Of a stretch of 36,607 nucleotides of DNA, positions 8,638 to 16,943 are shown one piece after another. The DNA lies in NCBI GenBank assembly GCA_013202495.1, contig JABMQQ010000148.1, positions 1 through 36,607 of the forward strand. Direction: 5' to 3'. The position numbers were made by a program, and so were the translations under genes. The notes under the pieces were generated by a model. It was not told where the DNA came from. It did no database searches and saw nothing but the letters and a program-made list of their open reading frames with translations. Source of the stretch: Fidelibacterota bacterium. GTDB taxonomy: Bacteria > Fidelibacterota > UBA8477 > JABMPR01. The stretch's first letter is position 1; every line of letters begins with the position of its first letter.

Positions 8638-11124
8638 GTGGTAAAACTGAAATCGATAAAAGAATTAAACGGTCACCTGGAATCTAACCAGACTCCTGAG
8701 CGTCCCGCCTCGGCAGAGGGTAATTTCTATGACGAACTGGGGATGGATGTTATTGGTCCTGGTATGAACACCAGGATTCAACGACTGCGGAAAATGAGTT
8801 TTGAGGCAGAGCCCAGCTTGTCCATTGAACGAGCCCTGCATCAGACTGCCTTTTATAAGGCGCATTTCGGAAAACACTCTACCCCTGTCTTCCGAGCCCT
8901 AACCTTTCTGGACCATTGCAAAAAAAAGACCCTCTATCTTGGTGATGATGAACTTATTGTAGGCGAGCGCGGACCTTTTCCAAAGGCCGTCCCTACATTT
9001 CCTGAATTAACCTGTCATTCCGTTGAAGATTTTCATGTGTTAAACACCCGAGATCAACAACGCTATACCATCAGTCAGGCTGACATTGATACCTATGAAA
9101 AAGAAATAATTCCTTATTGGAAAGGCAGAACCCAGAGAGAACGAATATTTAATCATGTCCCTGATACCTGGCGTCAAGCCTATGAAGCCGGCTTATTTAC
9201 AGAGTTCATGGAGCAGAGAGCGCCAGGCCACACTGCTTTAGATGGTAAGATATATAAAAAAGGTATGTTGGATTTTAAGCGTGATATTCAAGCACATATT
9301 GACTCGCTCGACTTCTTGAATGATCCTGAAGCTACAGACAAGCTTGAACAGCTAAAGGCAATGGATATTTCCTGTGATGCCGTGATTCTTTTTGCCAATC
9401 GTCATGCTGATCTTGCGGAGGAAAAAGCTCAGGAGGAGACCAATGCACAGCGTAAAACGGAGCTATTGAAAATTGCTCAGGTCTGTCGCAGGGTTCCCGC
9501 CCATACACCCCAGACTTTCTGGGAGGCCTTACAGATGTACTGGTTTGTTCATCTTGGAACCATTACAGAGCTCAATGGCTGGGATGCCATGAACCCTGGT
9601 CATTTCGACCAACATCTCGCCCCTTTTTATGAAAAAGAGGTCGCCGAAGGCAGTCTGACTCGAGAAGAGGCTAAGGAACTGCTCTGCTGCTCCTGGATCA
9701 AAGTGAACAATCAGACGGCTCCGCCAAAAGTCGGTATTACAGCAAAAGAAAGTGGCACCTATAACGATTTTACCAATATCAATATCGGTGGCTTGACTCA
9801 AGATGGTAGCGATGGCGTCAGTGAGGTATCTTACATCATGTTGGAGGTTATAGAAGACCTCCATTTGCTGCAACCTGGAACCTCTGTTCACATCAGCCCC
9901 AAAACTCCTGATGAGTTTCTCCATTCTGCTGCAAAGGTGATCCGGCAAGGTCACGGTTATCCCTCTGTCTTTAATCCTGAAACCTACATCCAGGAAATGG
10001 TTGATATGGGTAAATCTCTCAGGGATGCTCGGGAAGGTGGCTGCAGCGGGTGTATCGAAGTCGGCGCTTTTGGCAAAGAGGCCTTTCTGTTAACTGGATA
10101 CCTAAATGTGCCTAAAATTCTTGAAGTAACTCTCAATAATGGAATAGACCCCCTCACGGGCAAGACGGTAGGTATTCAAACTGGGAACCCAGAATCTTTC
10201 GGTTCATATAAAGCGCTTTATAGCGCCTTTCTTGAACAACTCAGCTATATCGTGGATCAGAAAATCCGGGTGAGCAATTATATCGATACCATGTTTGCCA
10301 AATATGCTCCCGCTCCCTTTCTTTCCGTGTTGATAGATGATTGCATCTTAAAGGGTCGTGACTATTACAATGGCGGTCCCCGTTATAACACCAACTATAT
10401 TCAGTGTACCGGACTGGCAACGGTTACAGATAGTCTTTCCACCATCAAAACCCATGTTTTTGAAAAACAGAGTTTGAGCATGAAGGCTCTCCTTGAGGCT
10501 GTATCAAAAAACTTTAGCGGTGAAGAAAAACTACGACAGACTATAGTAAACTGGACTCCCTTTTTTGGAAATGATGACGATAGAGCTGATGGTATCGCTG
10601 TACAGGTTTATGAAGATCTGCTCAAGGTCATCGATGGCAAACCCAACACCAAGGGCGATGTCTTTCATCTCAACATGCTTTCAACAACCTGCCATATCTA
10701 TTTTGGTAAAGTTCTGGGAGCCACACCCAATGGACGTCTTGCTGGGAAATCCATATCGGACGGGACTTCACCCTCGCATGGGTGTGATATCAACGGACCC
10801 AGTGCTGTTATAAGCTCCCTGACAAAGTTGGACCATACACGCTCAGGAGGTACCCTCTTGAATCAGAGGTTCTTGCCTAGTTTGTTAAAGAGAGATGCAG
10901 ACATTAAAAAGCTGGGGAGTTTGATTCGGAATTATTTCAAGCGCGGGGGACACCATATCCAATTCAATGTGGTTGATACAGCAACCCTGAGAGCTGCGCA
11001 AAAAAATCCTGAAGATTATAAAGACTTGTTGGTCCGCATGGCTGGCTACAGTGATTATTTCAATGACATGAATGCTGATCTACAGCAAGAAGTAATTGAC
11101 CGCACAGAAAACGAATCTTTTTAA
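8638..11124 (+). CDS. hypD: Glycyl radical enzyme, trans-4-hydroxy-L-proline dehydratase (HypD)-like
   Basis: The 828-residue enzyme is a glycyl radical enzyme of the PFL-like fold. The thiyl Cys is C472 with acid E474 in GCSGCIEVG, and the radical Gly is G803 in VRMAGYSDYF. The spacing of 331 residues equals that I recall for Clostridioides difficile HypD (C434, G765). Residues matching its active-site His160, Asp278 and Phe340 are present with a constant offset of 38: H198 (RAPGH), D316 (WDAMNP) and F378 (YNDF). HypD dehydrates trans-4-hydroxy-L-proline to pyrroline-5-carboxylate. The listed GTG follows the promoter directly; about 40 N-terminal residues exceed the clostridial protein, so ATG 8743 or 8764 could be the true start. 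The activase gene follows after 11 bases. Confidence 0.88.
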   Translation: MVKLKSIKELNGHLESNQTPERPASAEGNFYDELGMDVIGPGMNTRIQRLRKMSFEAEPSLSIERALHQTAFYKAHFGKHSTPVFRALTFLDHCKKKTLYLGDDELIVGERGPFPKAVPTFPELTCHSVEDFHVLNTRDQQRYTISQADIDTYEKEIIPYWKGRTQRERIFNHVPDTWRQAYEAGLFTEFMEQRAPGHTALDGKIYKKGMLDFKRDIQAHIDSLDFLNDPEATDKLEQLKAMDISCDAVILFANRHADLAEEKAQEETNAQRKTELLKIAQVCRRVPAHTPQTFWEALQMYWFVHLGTITELNGWDAMNPGHFDQHLAPFYEKEVAEGSLTREEAKELLCCSWIKVNNQTAPPKVGITAKESGTYNDFTNINIGGLTQDGSDGVSEVSYIMLEVIEDLHLLQPGTSVHISPKTPDEFLHSAAKVIRQGHGYPSVFNPETYIQEMVDMGKSLRDAREGGCSGCIEVGAFGKEAFLLTGYLNVPKILEVTLNNGIDPLTGKTVGIQTGNPESFGSYKALYSAFLEQLSYIVDQKIRVSNYIDTMFAKYAPAPFLSVLIDDCILKGRDYYNGGPRYNTNYIQCTGLATVTDSLSTIKTHVFEKQSLSMKALLEAVSKNFSGEEKLRQTIVNWTPFFGNDDDRADGIAVQVYEDLLKVIDGKPNTKGDVFHLNMLSTTCHIYFGKVLGATPNGRLAGKSISDGTSPSHGCDINGPSAVISSLTKLDHTRSGGTLLNQRFLPSLLKRDADIKKLGSLIRNYFKRGGHHIQFNVVDTATLRAAQKNPEDYKDLLVRMAGYSDYFNDMNADLQQEVIDRTENESF

Positions 11125-11135
11125 AGCCGCTTCTC

Positions 11136-12077
11136 TTGATAACCACCACTCTTCAAGCCAAAGACCAAACGAGTTCCAGCCTCATTTTTGATATCAAGCG
11201 CTATGCTATTAATGATGGCCCTGGTATCCGAGTCACTGTCTTTTTCAAGGGCTGTCCGTTGTCCTGTGTGTGGTGTCACAATCCAGAAAGTCATTCCAAG
11301 TCGATACAAAAAATGTATAGCCGGGAAAAATGTATTGGCTGCGAAGCTTGTATAGAGGCTTGTGAGCAAAACGCCTGCATTCTTACTGCTGGCGGTATTG
11401 TCACAAATCAGGACCTTTGTATTCTGTGTGGCAAGTGTGCAGAGGTTTGCCCCACCAAGGCAACAGAAATGTCGGGAGAGCAGCTCATGATAAAAGACAT
11501 CATGGCGGTTATCTCTAGCGAAAAGTCGCTTATGGATGAATCTGGAGGTGGGGTTACTTTTTCTGGAGGCGAACCACTTATGCACCCCGATCTCTTGATC
11601 CCTCTTCTGGATGAGTGTGGAAGCCGGGGAATTCATCGATGCGTCGATACAACTGGGCTTGCCAGCACTGAATTGCTGATTCAGATTGCAGCCAAGACTG
11701 AGTTGTTTTTGTTCGATTTGAAAATGATGGACTCGGAAAAGCACCTCAGATATACCGGTGTCAACAATACAACCATTCTGAACAATTTGCAGCTCCTGGC
11801 TAAAACCGATGTAGATATCATCATCAGAATACCGCTAATCAAAGATGTAAATGATGATGATCAAAACATTCAGGCCTCAGCGAAATTTATTGCCGCTTTG
11901 CCAGGAAAGACGAGAGAGGTCAACCTCCTGCCCTTCCACAATTCGGCTGCTAAAAAACATGAAAAACTGGGTCAAAGTTATGACACAACCCTGATGGATG
12001 AACCTGACCAAAAACGTCAGTTGGAAATTGTCGAAGTTTTCAATGGGTTTGGGGTCATTGCCAGTATTGGCGGATAA
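11136..12077 (+). CDS. Glycyl radical enzyme activase (radical SAM)
   Basis: This 313-residue radical SAM protein should install the glycyl radical on the preceding HypD-like enzyme. The SAM-binding 4Fe-4S motif CxxxCxxC is in GCPLSCVWCHNPE, and the SAM contact GGE is in TFSGGEPLMHPD. Between them lie two ferredoxin-type CxxCxxCxxxC clusters (CIGCEACIEAC and CILCGKCAEVC), the insert typical of activases of non-PFL glycyl radical enzymes. The only standard start in frame is the TTG at 11136, 11 bases after the hypD stop codon; conserved sequence begins near SLIFDIKRYAINDGPGIRVTVFFKG. Tight spacing suggests translational coupling. Oxygen-sensitive clusters imply activity under low oxygen. Confidence 0.93.
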   Translation: MITTTLQAKDQTSSSLIFDIKRYAINDGPGIRVTVFFKGCPLSCVWCHNPESHSKSIQKMYSREKCIGCEACIEACEQNACILTAGGIVTNQDLCILCGKCAEVCPTKATEMSGEQLMIKDIMAVISSEKSLMDESGGGVTFSGGEPLMHPDLLIPLLDECGSRGIHRCVDTTGLASTELLIQIAAKTELFLFDLKMMDSEKHLRYTGVNNTTILNNLQLLAKTDVDIIIRIPLIKDVNDDDQNIQASAKFIAALPGKTREVNLLPFHNSAAKKHEKLGQSYDTTLMDEPDQKRQLEIVEVFNGFGVIASIGG

Positions 12078-12252
12078 AGCGCAGCAAGCATAATTTTAAG
12101 CTGGTATCTTTTTTCTACTCCACTCAAAAAACGCTGATTAGATCATATGTTAACTTTATCACAACAGCCCTTTTCGGCTCGCTTCTATTTTGGAAACAAC
12201 CCGCTCTCCACTTAGCTTGCGGGCTAAACTAAAGGAGTTTGTTTCGGCATAC

Positions 12253-12825
12253 ATGTTTAACCGATTTTTTATATTGCGCCCGCTCTTGATACGTGGTGTC
12301 TTGCTGCTCCTTGTGCCGCTGCTTTCTATTCAAGCCCAAAGGATTCGTGTGAATCCCGATACGCGGATGAAGGCTGTCTTTTTAATTAATTTCACCAAAT
12401 ACATAAGCTGGACAACCCTGGATACGGTTAAAAATTTCACAATAGGTGTTTATGGGTTAGATGATATTCTACTCCCCTTAAGGCAAATGTCAAAAGAACG
12501 CGCTTCTGAGGGTCAAAAAATTGAGGTTGAGCGCGTAGAAAGTGTTGAAGAAATTGAAGTTTGCGATATTCTTTTTGTCCCCATCAATCAAACCGATGCT
12601 TTTCACGAATTGCGTCCCAAGATCCCACCTCAAAACATTCTGTTGGTTGGAGAATCGCTTGGCTTTGCCACCAGCGATGGCGCCATTAACTTCATAAAGC
12701 GTGATGGAAAAATAAAACTGGAAATCAATCGCAAGGCGCTCCAGGCGGCAAATCTGACGGCTAGTTCTCATTTGTTAAAGCTGGCAATTTTAGTTGGTGA
12801 AGAGGAAGCCCCTTTCCGTGATTAA
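12253..12825 (+). CDS. YfiR-like periplasmic protein (DUF4154)
   Basis: From the ATG at 12253 the product has 190 residues, the length of Pseudomonas YfiR. A Sec signal peptide (basic n-region, Leu-rich core, probable cut after A28 in SIQA-QR) precedes a DUF4154 domain with KAVFLINFTKYISW, an ILLVGES strand and the C-terminal INFIKRDGKIKLEINRKAL block. YfiR represses the membrane diguanylate cyclase YfiN through its periplasmic sensor domain. Only one Cys (C102) is present after the signal, so the two disulfides of Pseudomonas YfiR are lacking. A TTG at 12190 would give 21 more residues, but these are not signal-like. The next gene overlaps by 8 bases and encodes a CHASE8-type kinase, a likely partner. 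Confidence 0.85.
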   Translation: MFNRFFILRPLLIRGVLLLLVPLLSIQAQRIRVNPDTRMKAVFLINFTKYISWTTLDTVKNFTIGVYGLDDILLPLRQMSKERASEGQKIEVERVESVEEIEVCDILFVPINQTDAFHELRPKIPPQNILLVGESLGFATSDGAINFIKRDGKIKLEINRKALQAANLTASSHLLKLAILVGEEEAPFRD

Positions 12826-14296
12826 ATTTCAAGATCTGTCAATCAAATTAAAGCTGATTTCAATTCAACTTTTCACGACCCTATTTATCCTGGTTTTCTT
12901 TGTAGGTATCTATCTGTATAGCCAGTATCACCAATATGAAGTCCGTGCATTTACCCGCATGTCAACTCTGGCGGAAATTTTAGGCTCGAATAGCATTTCG
13001 GCTCTATTGTTTTTTGACAATGATGCGGCAACTGATGTGCTGGAATCTCTAGAAACCCAAACCGATGTTCTCAATGCAGTGGTTTATGACCACAACGGTG
13101 ACGCTTTTGCCCGTTTTGACCGAAAAGGTTATGCCGGCTACAGCTTTGGTCTTTTGGATGTCGAGAGAAAAACGGCCGTGGCTGGGCATTTTGTTCTTAC
13201 AAAAAAAATTATTTTCGATGATTTAAAAGTCGGATGGATAGCCTTAAGGTTGGATTCAAGTAATCGGCGGTCAGAGTTACTTGAGGCGGTCTGGCAGTCC
13301 TTTTTGCTCTTTATTGCGGGTATAATTCTAGCTGGACTTTTGTCAATCCGTGCTCAAAGACCGATTTCCGATTCCATTGGCACGCTGGCTGAGACGGCCA
13401 AACAGATTAAAGAGTCAGGTGACTACACCATTCGAGTAAAATCAGGCTCCCGGGATGAGATCGGTCTGCTTGTGGGCAGTTTTAACGACATGCTTGAAAA
13501 AATTCATGACCATGAACAACACCTTGAAAAGCTCGTAGCTGAGAGAACAGTTGAGTTGGAGGCGGCCAAAACAAAAGCCGAAGAGTCTGACCACTTGAAG
13601 TCTGCATTTTTAGCTTCTATGTCCCATGAGTTAAGAACTCCATTGAACTCCATAATCGGATTTACCGGTATCCTCCTCCAGGGTATGGCCGGTCCTTTGT
13701 CAGAAGAGCAAACCAAGCAGCTCAGCATGGTAAAGGGAAGTGCTTCACATCTATTAGAGTTGATTAATGATATACTTGACATTTCAAAAATCGAATCCGG
13801 TCGTGTACAGGTTTATGATGAAGCCTTTAAAATAGATCTGTTGCTGGTTATGGCTGTGAGTTCTCTGCGGCCCTTTGCTGAAAAAAAGGGGTTACGCTTG
13901 AGACATAAAATCGAGTCAGGTCTCCCAAAACTTTACACCGACAAGAGACGTCTGGAACAGGTCTTGATTAACTTGATCAACAACGCCATCAAGTTTACTG
14001 AAACCGGTGAAATAATTGTTAACTGTTACCATAAAGAAGATCTGTTAAATATCGATGTCATTGATACTGGTGTTGGCATCGGTGAAAAGGATTTGGAAAC
14101 CATTTTTGAAACCTTCCGACAGATCGACACCGGGCTTGACCGCGTGAAAGAAGGCTCCGGTCTTGGGCTGGCTATCAGTAAAAAATTAGTAGAATTGTTG
14201 AGTGGCACCATCAATGTTGTAAGTGAACCCGGCATCGGCAGTACTTTTTCTATTGTCTTGCCCCTCCAGGTGGAGAAATCATCAGATGAAGATTAA
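12818..14296 (+). CDS. CHASE8-HAMP sensor histidine kinase
   Basis: With GTG 12818 as start (AGAGGAAG nine bases upstream) the kinase has 492 residues. Order: membrane helix 13-33; a periplasmic sensor of about 120 residues with the CHASE8-like run RMSTLAEILGSNSISALLFF and AVVYDHNGDAFARF; second helix 158-177; HAMP 180-232; short coiled coil; HisKA with phospho-acceptor H270 in SHELRTPLN; HATPase with N box (NLINNAIKF), G1 (DTGVGI) and G2 (GSGLGL). It should autophosphorylate and pass phosphate to the receiver encoded next. The CHASE8-HAMP front end is the arrangement of YfiN, here joined to a kinase instead of GGDEF. A TTG at 12794 is an alternative start. Confidence 0.93.
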   Translation: MIKFQDLSIKLKLISIQLFTTLFILVFFVGIYLYSQYHQYEVRAFTRMSTLAEILGSNSISALLFFDNDAATDVLESLETQTDVLNAVVYDHNGDAFARFDRKGYAGYSFGLLDVERKTAVAGHFVLTKKIIFDDLKVGWIALRLDSSNRRSELLEAVWQSFLLFIAGIILAGLLSIRAQRPISDSIGTLAETAKQIKESGDYTIRVKSGSRDEIGLLVGSFNDMLEKIHDHEQHLEKLVAERTVELEAAKTKAEESDHLKSAFLASMSHELRTPLNSIIGFTGILLQGMAGPLSEEQTKQLSMVKGSASHLLELINDILDISKIESGRVQVYDEAFKIDLLLVMAVSSLRPFAEKKGLRLRHKIESGLPKLYTDKRRLEQVLINLINNAIKFTETGEIIVNCYHKEDLLNIDVIDTGVGIGEKDLETIFETFRQIDTGLDRVKEGSGLGLAISKKLVELLSGTINVVSEPGIGSTFSIVLPLQVEKSSDED

Positions 14297-14657
14297 AACA
14301 CTTATTATTGAAGACAATGAAAACAACATGTACCTGATTTCATTTTTGCTTCAAAATAATAATCATGAAATTCATCAAGCTTATGATGGACAGGAGGGAG
14401 TTGAGCTTGCGAAAATAGTGCAACCTGATTTAATTTTGCTGGATATTCAACTTCCCAAAATGAATGGCTATGAAGTAGCTGTAGAGCTTCGAAAAGACGA
14501 TGCTCTCAAAACGGTTCCCATTGTGGCTATCACCTCTTATGCCATGCCAGGCGATCAAGAAAAAGCCTTAAGTGCTGGATGCACTGGGTATATAAAGAAA
14601 CCCATTAATCCCGACACCTTTTTGGGTGAAATCGAAAGTTATCTAGATAAAAAGTAG
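14286..14657 (+). CDS. Single-domain response regulator (CheY/DivK type)
   Basis: The ATG at 14286 overlaps the kinase gene by 11 bases and gives a 123-residue protein that is only a receiver domain. The acidic pair is E9-D10, the phospho-acceptor is D53 in LILLDIQLPKMNGYE, the switch Thr is T83 and the conserved Lys is K105 before P106. The sequence is of the DivK-like kind often found downstream of hybrid-type kinases. With no output domain it must act by protein contact or as a phosphorelay intermediate. Overlapping genes make the upstream kinase its obvious phosphodonor. I see no terminator hairpin with a T-run immediately downstream. Confidence 0.93.
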   Translation: MKIKTLIIEDNENNMYLISFLLQNNNHEIHQAYDGQEGVELAKIVQPDLILLDIQLPKMNGYEVAVELRKDDALKTVPIVAITSYAMPGDQEKALSAGCTGYIKKPINPDTFLGEIESYLDKK

Positions 14658-14841
14658 CTCATCTTCAGAATAGTGTCAACTTGAAGTCGAACAGACTTTG
14701 CAATACACTGCCTTCTCTTAAGTTTAACACCCCATACAAACATCAGAGCACATTGGCTTTATAACGAATATTTTCAGCTTGTGCTGCCTATTTCGATTAA
14801 TTTCTGCTCTTATTTCTAACTGACTGGACAACGGGGAGAGT

Positions 14842-15342
14842 ATGCCTGCTATAGCACACATTGGCGTGGGCCTCGCATCTAAAAGAATTACTCCAAAAAT
14901 CAACGTGGGGTGGCTCATCCTGGCTTCAGAGTTTATAGAAGTCATCTTTATGATTTTATGGGCTGTCGGTGTCGAAACTATTCCCACAGATCAGACCGGG
15001 TCATACTCACCATTTTCACACAGTGTTGTCATGGGTGTTTTCTGGTCCGTCCTTGCTGGATGTTTTGTGCTTTGGATGAGTAAAAACCGGAAAACTGCTT
15101 TACTTATCGGGTTTCTCGTATTTAGTCACACCTTTCTAGATGTCATCGCCTCGCCCAAAACTGCCTTCTATGCTGCAGACACAGGCATTCCCATTTTCTT
15201 TGATGTCGCCCAGACGATCGGGCTGGGACTGTGGCGTTATGAAGTTGTGGCCTATATCGGAGAGTATGGATTTGTTCTCATAGGGCTGCTGATCTATTTG
15301 TTGGAGCGTAAAAGACTTAAGCGAATGGATCTAACTTCATGA
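14842..15342 (+). CDS. Membrane protein, DUF457/YdjM-like (membrane-bound hydrolase-like)
   Basis: The 166-residue protein has about four membrane segments and the spaced histidines of the DUF457 (YdjM, LexA-regulated) family: AHIGVG at residue 5-6, PFSHSVVMG near 58-60 and SHTFLDVIASP near 100. These positions are often described as those of a membrane-bound metal-dependent hydrolase, but no activity is established for most members. Its stop overlaps the start of the following GNAT gene by four bases (ATGA), so the pair is translationally coupled. It lies 184 bases after the response regulator gene, with no clear functional link to it. Confidence 0.75.
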   Translation: MPAIAHIGVGLASKRITPKINVGWLILASEFIEVIFMILWAVGVETIPTDQTGSYSPFSHSVVMGVFWSVLAGCFVLWMSKNRKTALLIGFLVFSHTFLDVIASPKTAFYAADTGIPIFFDVAQTIGLGLWRYEVVAYIGEYGFVLIGLLIYLLERKRLKRMDLTS

Positions 15343-15824
15343 TCTTCCGAGAAATACTGGCTTCGGAAGCCCGGTTTTTAAAAGAGATGTTGTATGAATC
15401 TCTTTTTGTTCCAGAGGGTAAGAAATCATATCCTCGCTCGGTTCTGGAGTTACCAGAATTATTAAAGTACTATGAGGATTGGGGATCAATTCCCCATGAT
15501 TTAGCCGTAGTGGCTGAGGAGAGTGGACAGTTGGTTGGTGCTGTCTGGGGTAGGGCTCACCAACCCCCACGAGAGGGCTATGGTTTTGTTGGCATTGATA
15601 TCCCTGAGATTGGCGTGGCAGTTTTTCCTGCGTTTCGAAATCAAGGCGTCGGTACTGAACTTATCAATACAATATCAGCACAATATCAGGTCTGTAAACT
15701 CTCGGCCATCTCTTTGAGCGTAGACCGAAATAATCCGGCTAAAGCCCTATATGATCGTTTGGGTTTTCTTGTTGTGAAAGAAAATGAGCATGATTTTATC
15801 ATGCAAAAAATGCTTAATCCCTAG
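15339..15824 (+). CDS. GNAT-family N-acetyltransferase
   Basis: This 161-residue protein has the GNAT fold signature: the beta-4 strand IGVAVFPAFRNQGVGTELINTIS, where RNQGVG is the acetyl-CoA pyrophosphate-binding loop (Q/R-x-x-G-x-G/A), followed by the later LSVDRNNPAKALYDRLGF motif that ends the domain. An N-terminal segment with ASEARFLKEMLYESLFVPEG resembles small-molecule or ribosomal-protein acetyltransferases of the RimI-like group; the substrate is unknown. It overlaps the DUF457-like gene by four bases and converges with ctaB. Confidence 0.9.
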   Translation: MIFREILASEARFLKEMLYESLFVPEGKKSYPRSVLELPELLKYYEDWGSIPHDLAVVAEESGQLVGAVWGRAHQPPREGYGFVGIDIPEIGVAVFPAFRNQGVGTELINTISAQYQVCKLSAISLSVDRNNPAKALYDRLGFLVVKENEHDFIMQKMLNP

Positions 15825-15848
15825 CGGTATGGGGTAAGTTGGTTTTTT

Positions 15849-16709
15849 TTAGAAATCCATACGGTTGGCAGCCATGCTCACAAACAGGACGGGTAGATAA
15901 ATCAACATATAGCGGAAAAACTGTTTGGCTGTGGCCAGTTCACGATTGCTATAAAAACGGGTGACCATCACAATGGCTCCCATGGTCACCAGGGTTGCAA
16001 TTCCCAGATAGATTACACCGGAAACTTTAAAAATAAATGGCACAAAGATCAGGGGTACATTGACCAGGGTGTACCACAAACTCTGGCGGAAAGAAGCGTC
16101 CTCACCAGCGACAAAGGGTAATTGTTTACCTCCTGCAGCCAAGTATTGATCTTTATAGCGATAACAGATCACAAAGGTATGTGGAATCTGCCACAAAAAA
16201 ATCATGAGCGACATCCACAAAATCATCAAATCCACTCCCTGGGTCACAGAATACCACCCGATAAAAGGAAGCAATGCGCCTGGTAGTGATCCAACAGGAG
16301 TGCTCATGGTTGAACGCGATTTCAAGGGTGTGTAGGTCCAGACATAAAGCCCGCCGCACAGAAATGTGGCCAGTGCTGTAGTGGGGTTGATCAGTACATA
16401 TTGCAACGCGATTCCCAGGACAAAGAAGGCTAGGCCTGCTATCAGGGCAGTCCCTGGGGATATTTGACCAGATGGAATGGGACGACCCTGGGTTCGGGTC
16501 ATTTTTGCATCTCCATGGCGCTCATAGTATTGATTGAGGGCAAAGGTGGCTCCGTTAGCCATGCCTGTGGTTAGAACCAGAATGATGAGAGAGGTCCACT
16601 GAAACGGCAATCCCGTTTCATTCAAAGCATACATATGCGCGAAAACCACCATGAGCATAATCATGGGAATGGGTTTCAGGCGAAAGAGTTGTATGTAGGC
16701 TTTTAACAT
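15849..16709 (-). CDS. ctaB: Protoheme IX farnesyltransferase (heme O synthase)
   Basis: CtaB attaches a farnesyl group to heme b, giving heme o, the precursor of heme a for the oxidase encoded next to it. The 286-residue integral membrane protein shows the UbiA-superfamily motif at residues 59-79 (N59, E63, D67, then M70-T-R-T and RPIPSG), the second polar loop around CYRYKDQYLAAGGKQLP, and eight or nine hydrophobic segments. Q60 replaces the first Asp often seen in proteobacterial proteins. It lies in the same orientation as the cox genes but after a 234-base gap full of stem-loop repeats, so it may have its own promoter or depend on read-through. Confidence 0.95.
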   Translation of the reverse strand: MLKAYIQLFRLKPIPMIMLMVVFAHMYALNETGLPFQWTSLIILVLTTGMANGATFALNQYYERHGDAKMTRTQGRPIPSGQISPGTALIAGLAFFVLGIALQYVLINPTTALATFLCGGLYVWTYTPLKSRSTMSTPVGSLPGALLPFIGWYSVTQGVDLMILWMSLMIFLWQIPHTFVICYRYKDQYLAAGGKQLPFVAGEDASFRQSLWYTLVNVPLIFVPFIFKVSGVIYLGIATLVTMGAIVMVTRFYSNRELATAKQFFRYMLIYLPVLFVSMAANRMDF

Positions 16710-16764
16710 TGTTTCGGTCTTTAATTAAGTAGTACTGTCCTTAATGCGGCTTTCTTCTTTTGTC

Positions 16765-16936
16765 AACTCGAGCACTTCGGCCTCGCTCAGTATAAACTCC
16801 GTCGAGAGGTTCTGGTTTTCAGGATAGATATTTATCCCTCGACTCCGCTTGGGATGACGGTTTCTGTGTCACCCTGAGGCTCTCGAAGGGCGACAACTTG
16901 ATTGTGTCGTGCTTCGACAGGCTCAGCATGACACAA
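16765..16936. repeat. Cluster of imperfect stem-loop repeats between coxB and ctaB
   Basis: The gap holds at least two inverted repeats. One has 11-base arms at 16902-16912 and 16926-16936 with a single G-T wobble and the loop sequence TTCGACAGGCTCA. The other pairs 16868-16875 with 16887-16894, also with one wobble. A third related unit, containing CTCGACTCCGCTTGGGATGAC, lies at about 16838-16858. Phrases such as GCTTCGACAGGCTCAG are familiar to me as dispersed intergenic repeats in FCB-group genomes. They could form transcript hairpins that stabilise the cox mRNA end or stop transcription before ctaB. Confidence 0.7.
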
Positions 16937-16943
16937 CAAAACA

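Noticed and set aside
9529-9954. Minus-strand frame inside the hypD-like gene
   Set aside because: Fully contained within a conserved enzyme gene on the other strand; no ribosome-binding site or domain is visible.
11121-11744. Long minus-strand frame opposite the activase gene
   Set aside because: It is the mirror of a strongly conserved radical SAM gene and its translation shows no family features.
12190-12252. TTG-initiated N-terminal extension of the YfiR-like protein
   Set aside because: The extra 21 residues place charged residues before the signal peptide and exceed the family length. ATG 12253 gives a standard signal sequence.
15825-15848. Possible terminator between the GNAT gene and ctaB
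   Set aside because: There is a T-run near 15842-15850, but the preceding bases give only a 3-bp stem, too weak to call.
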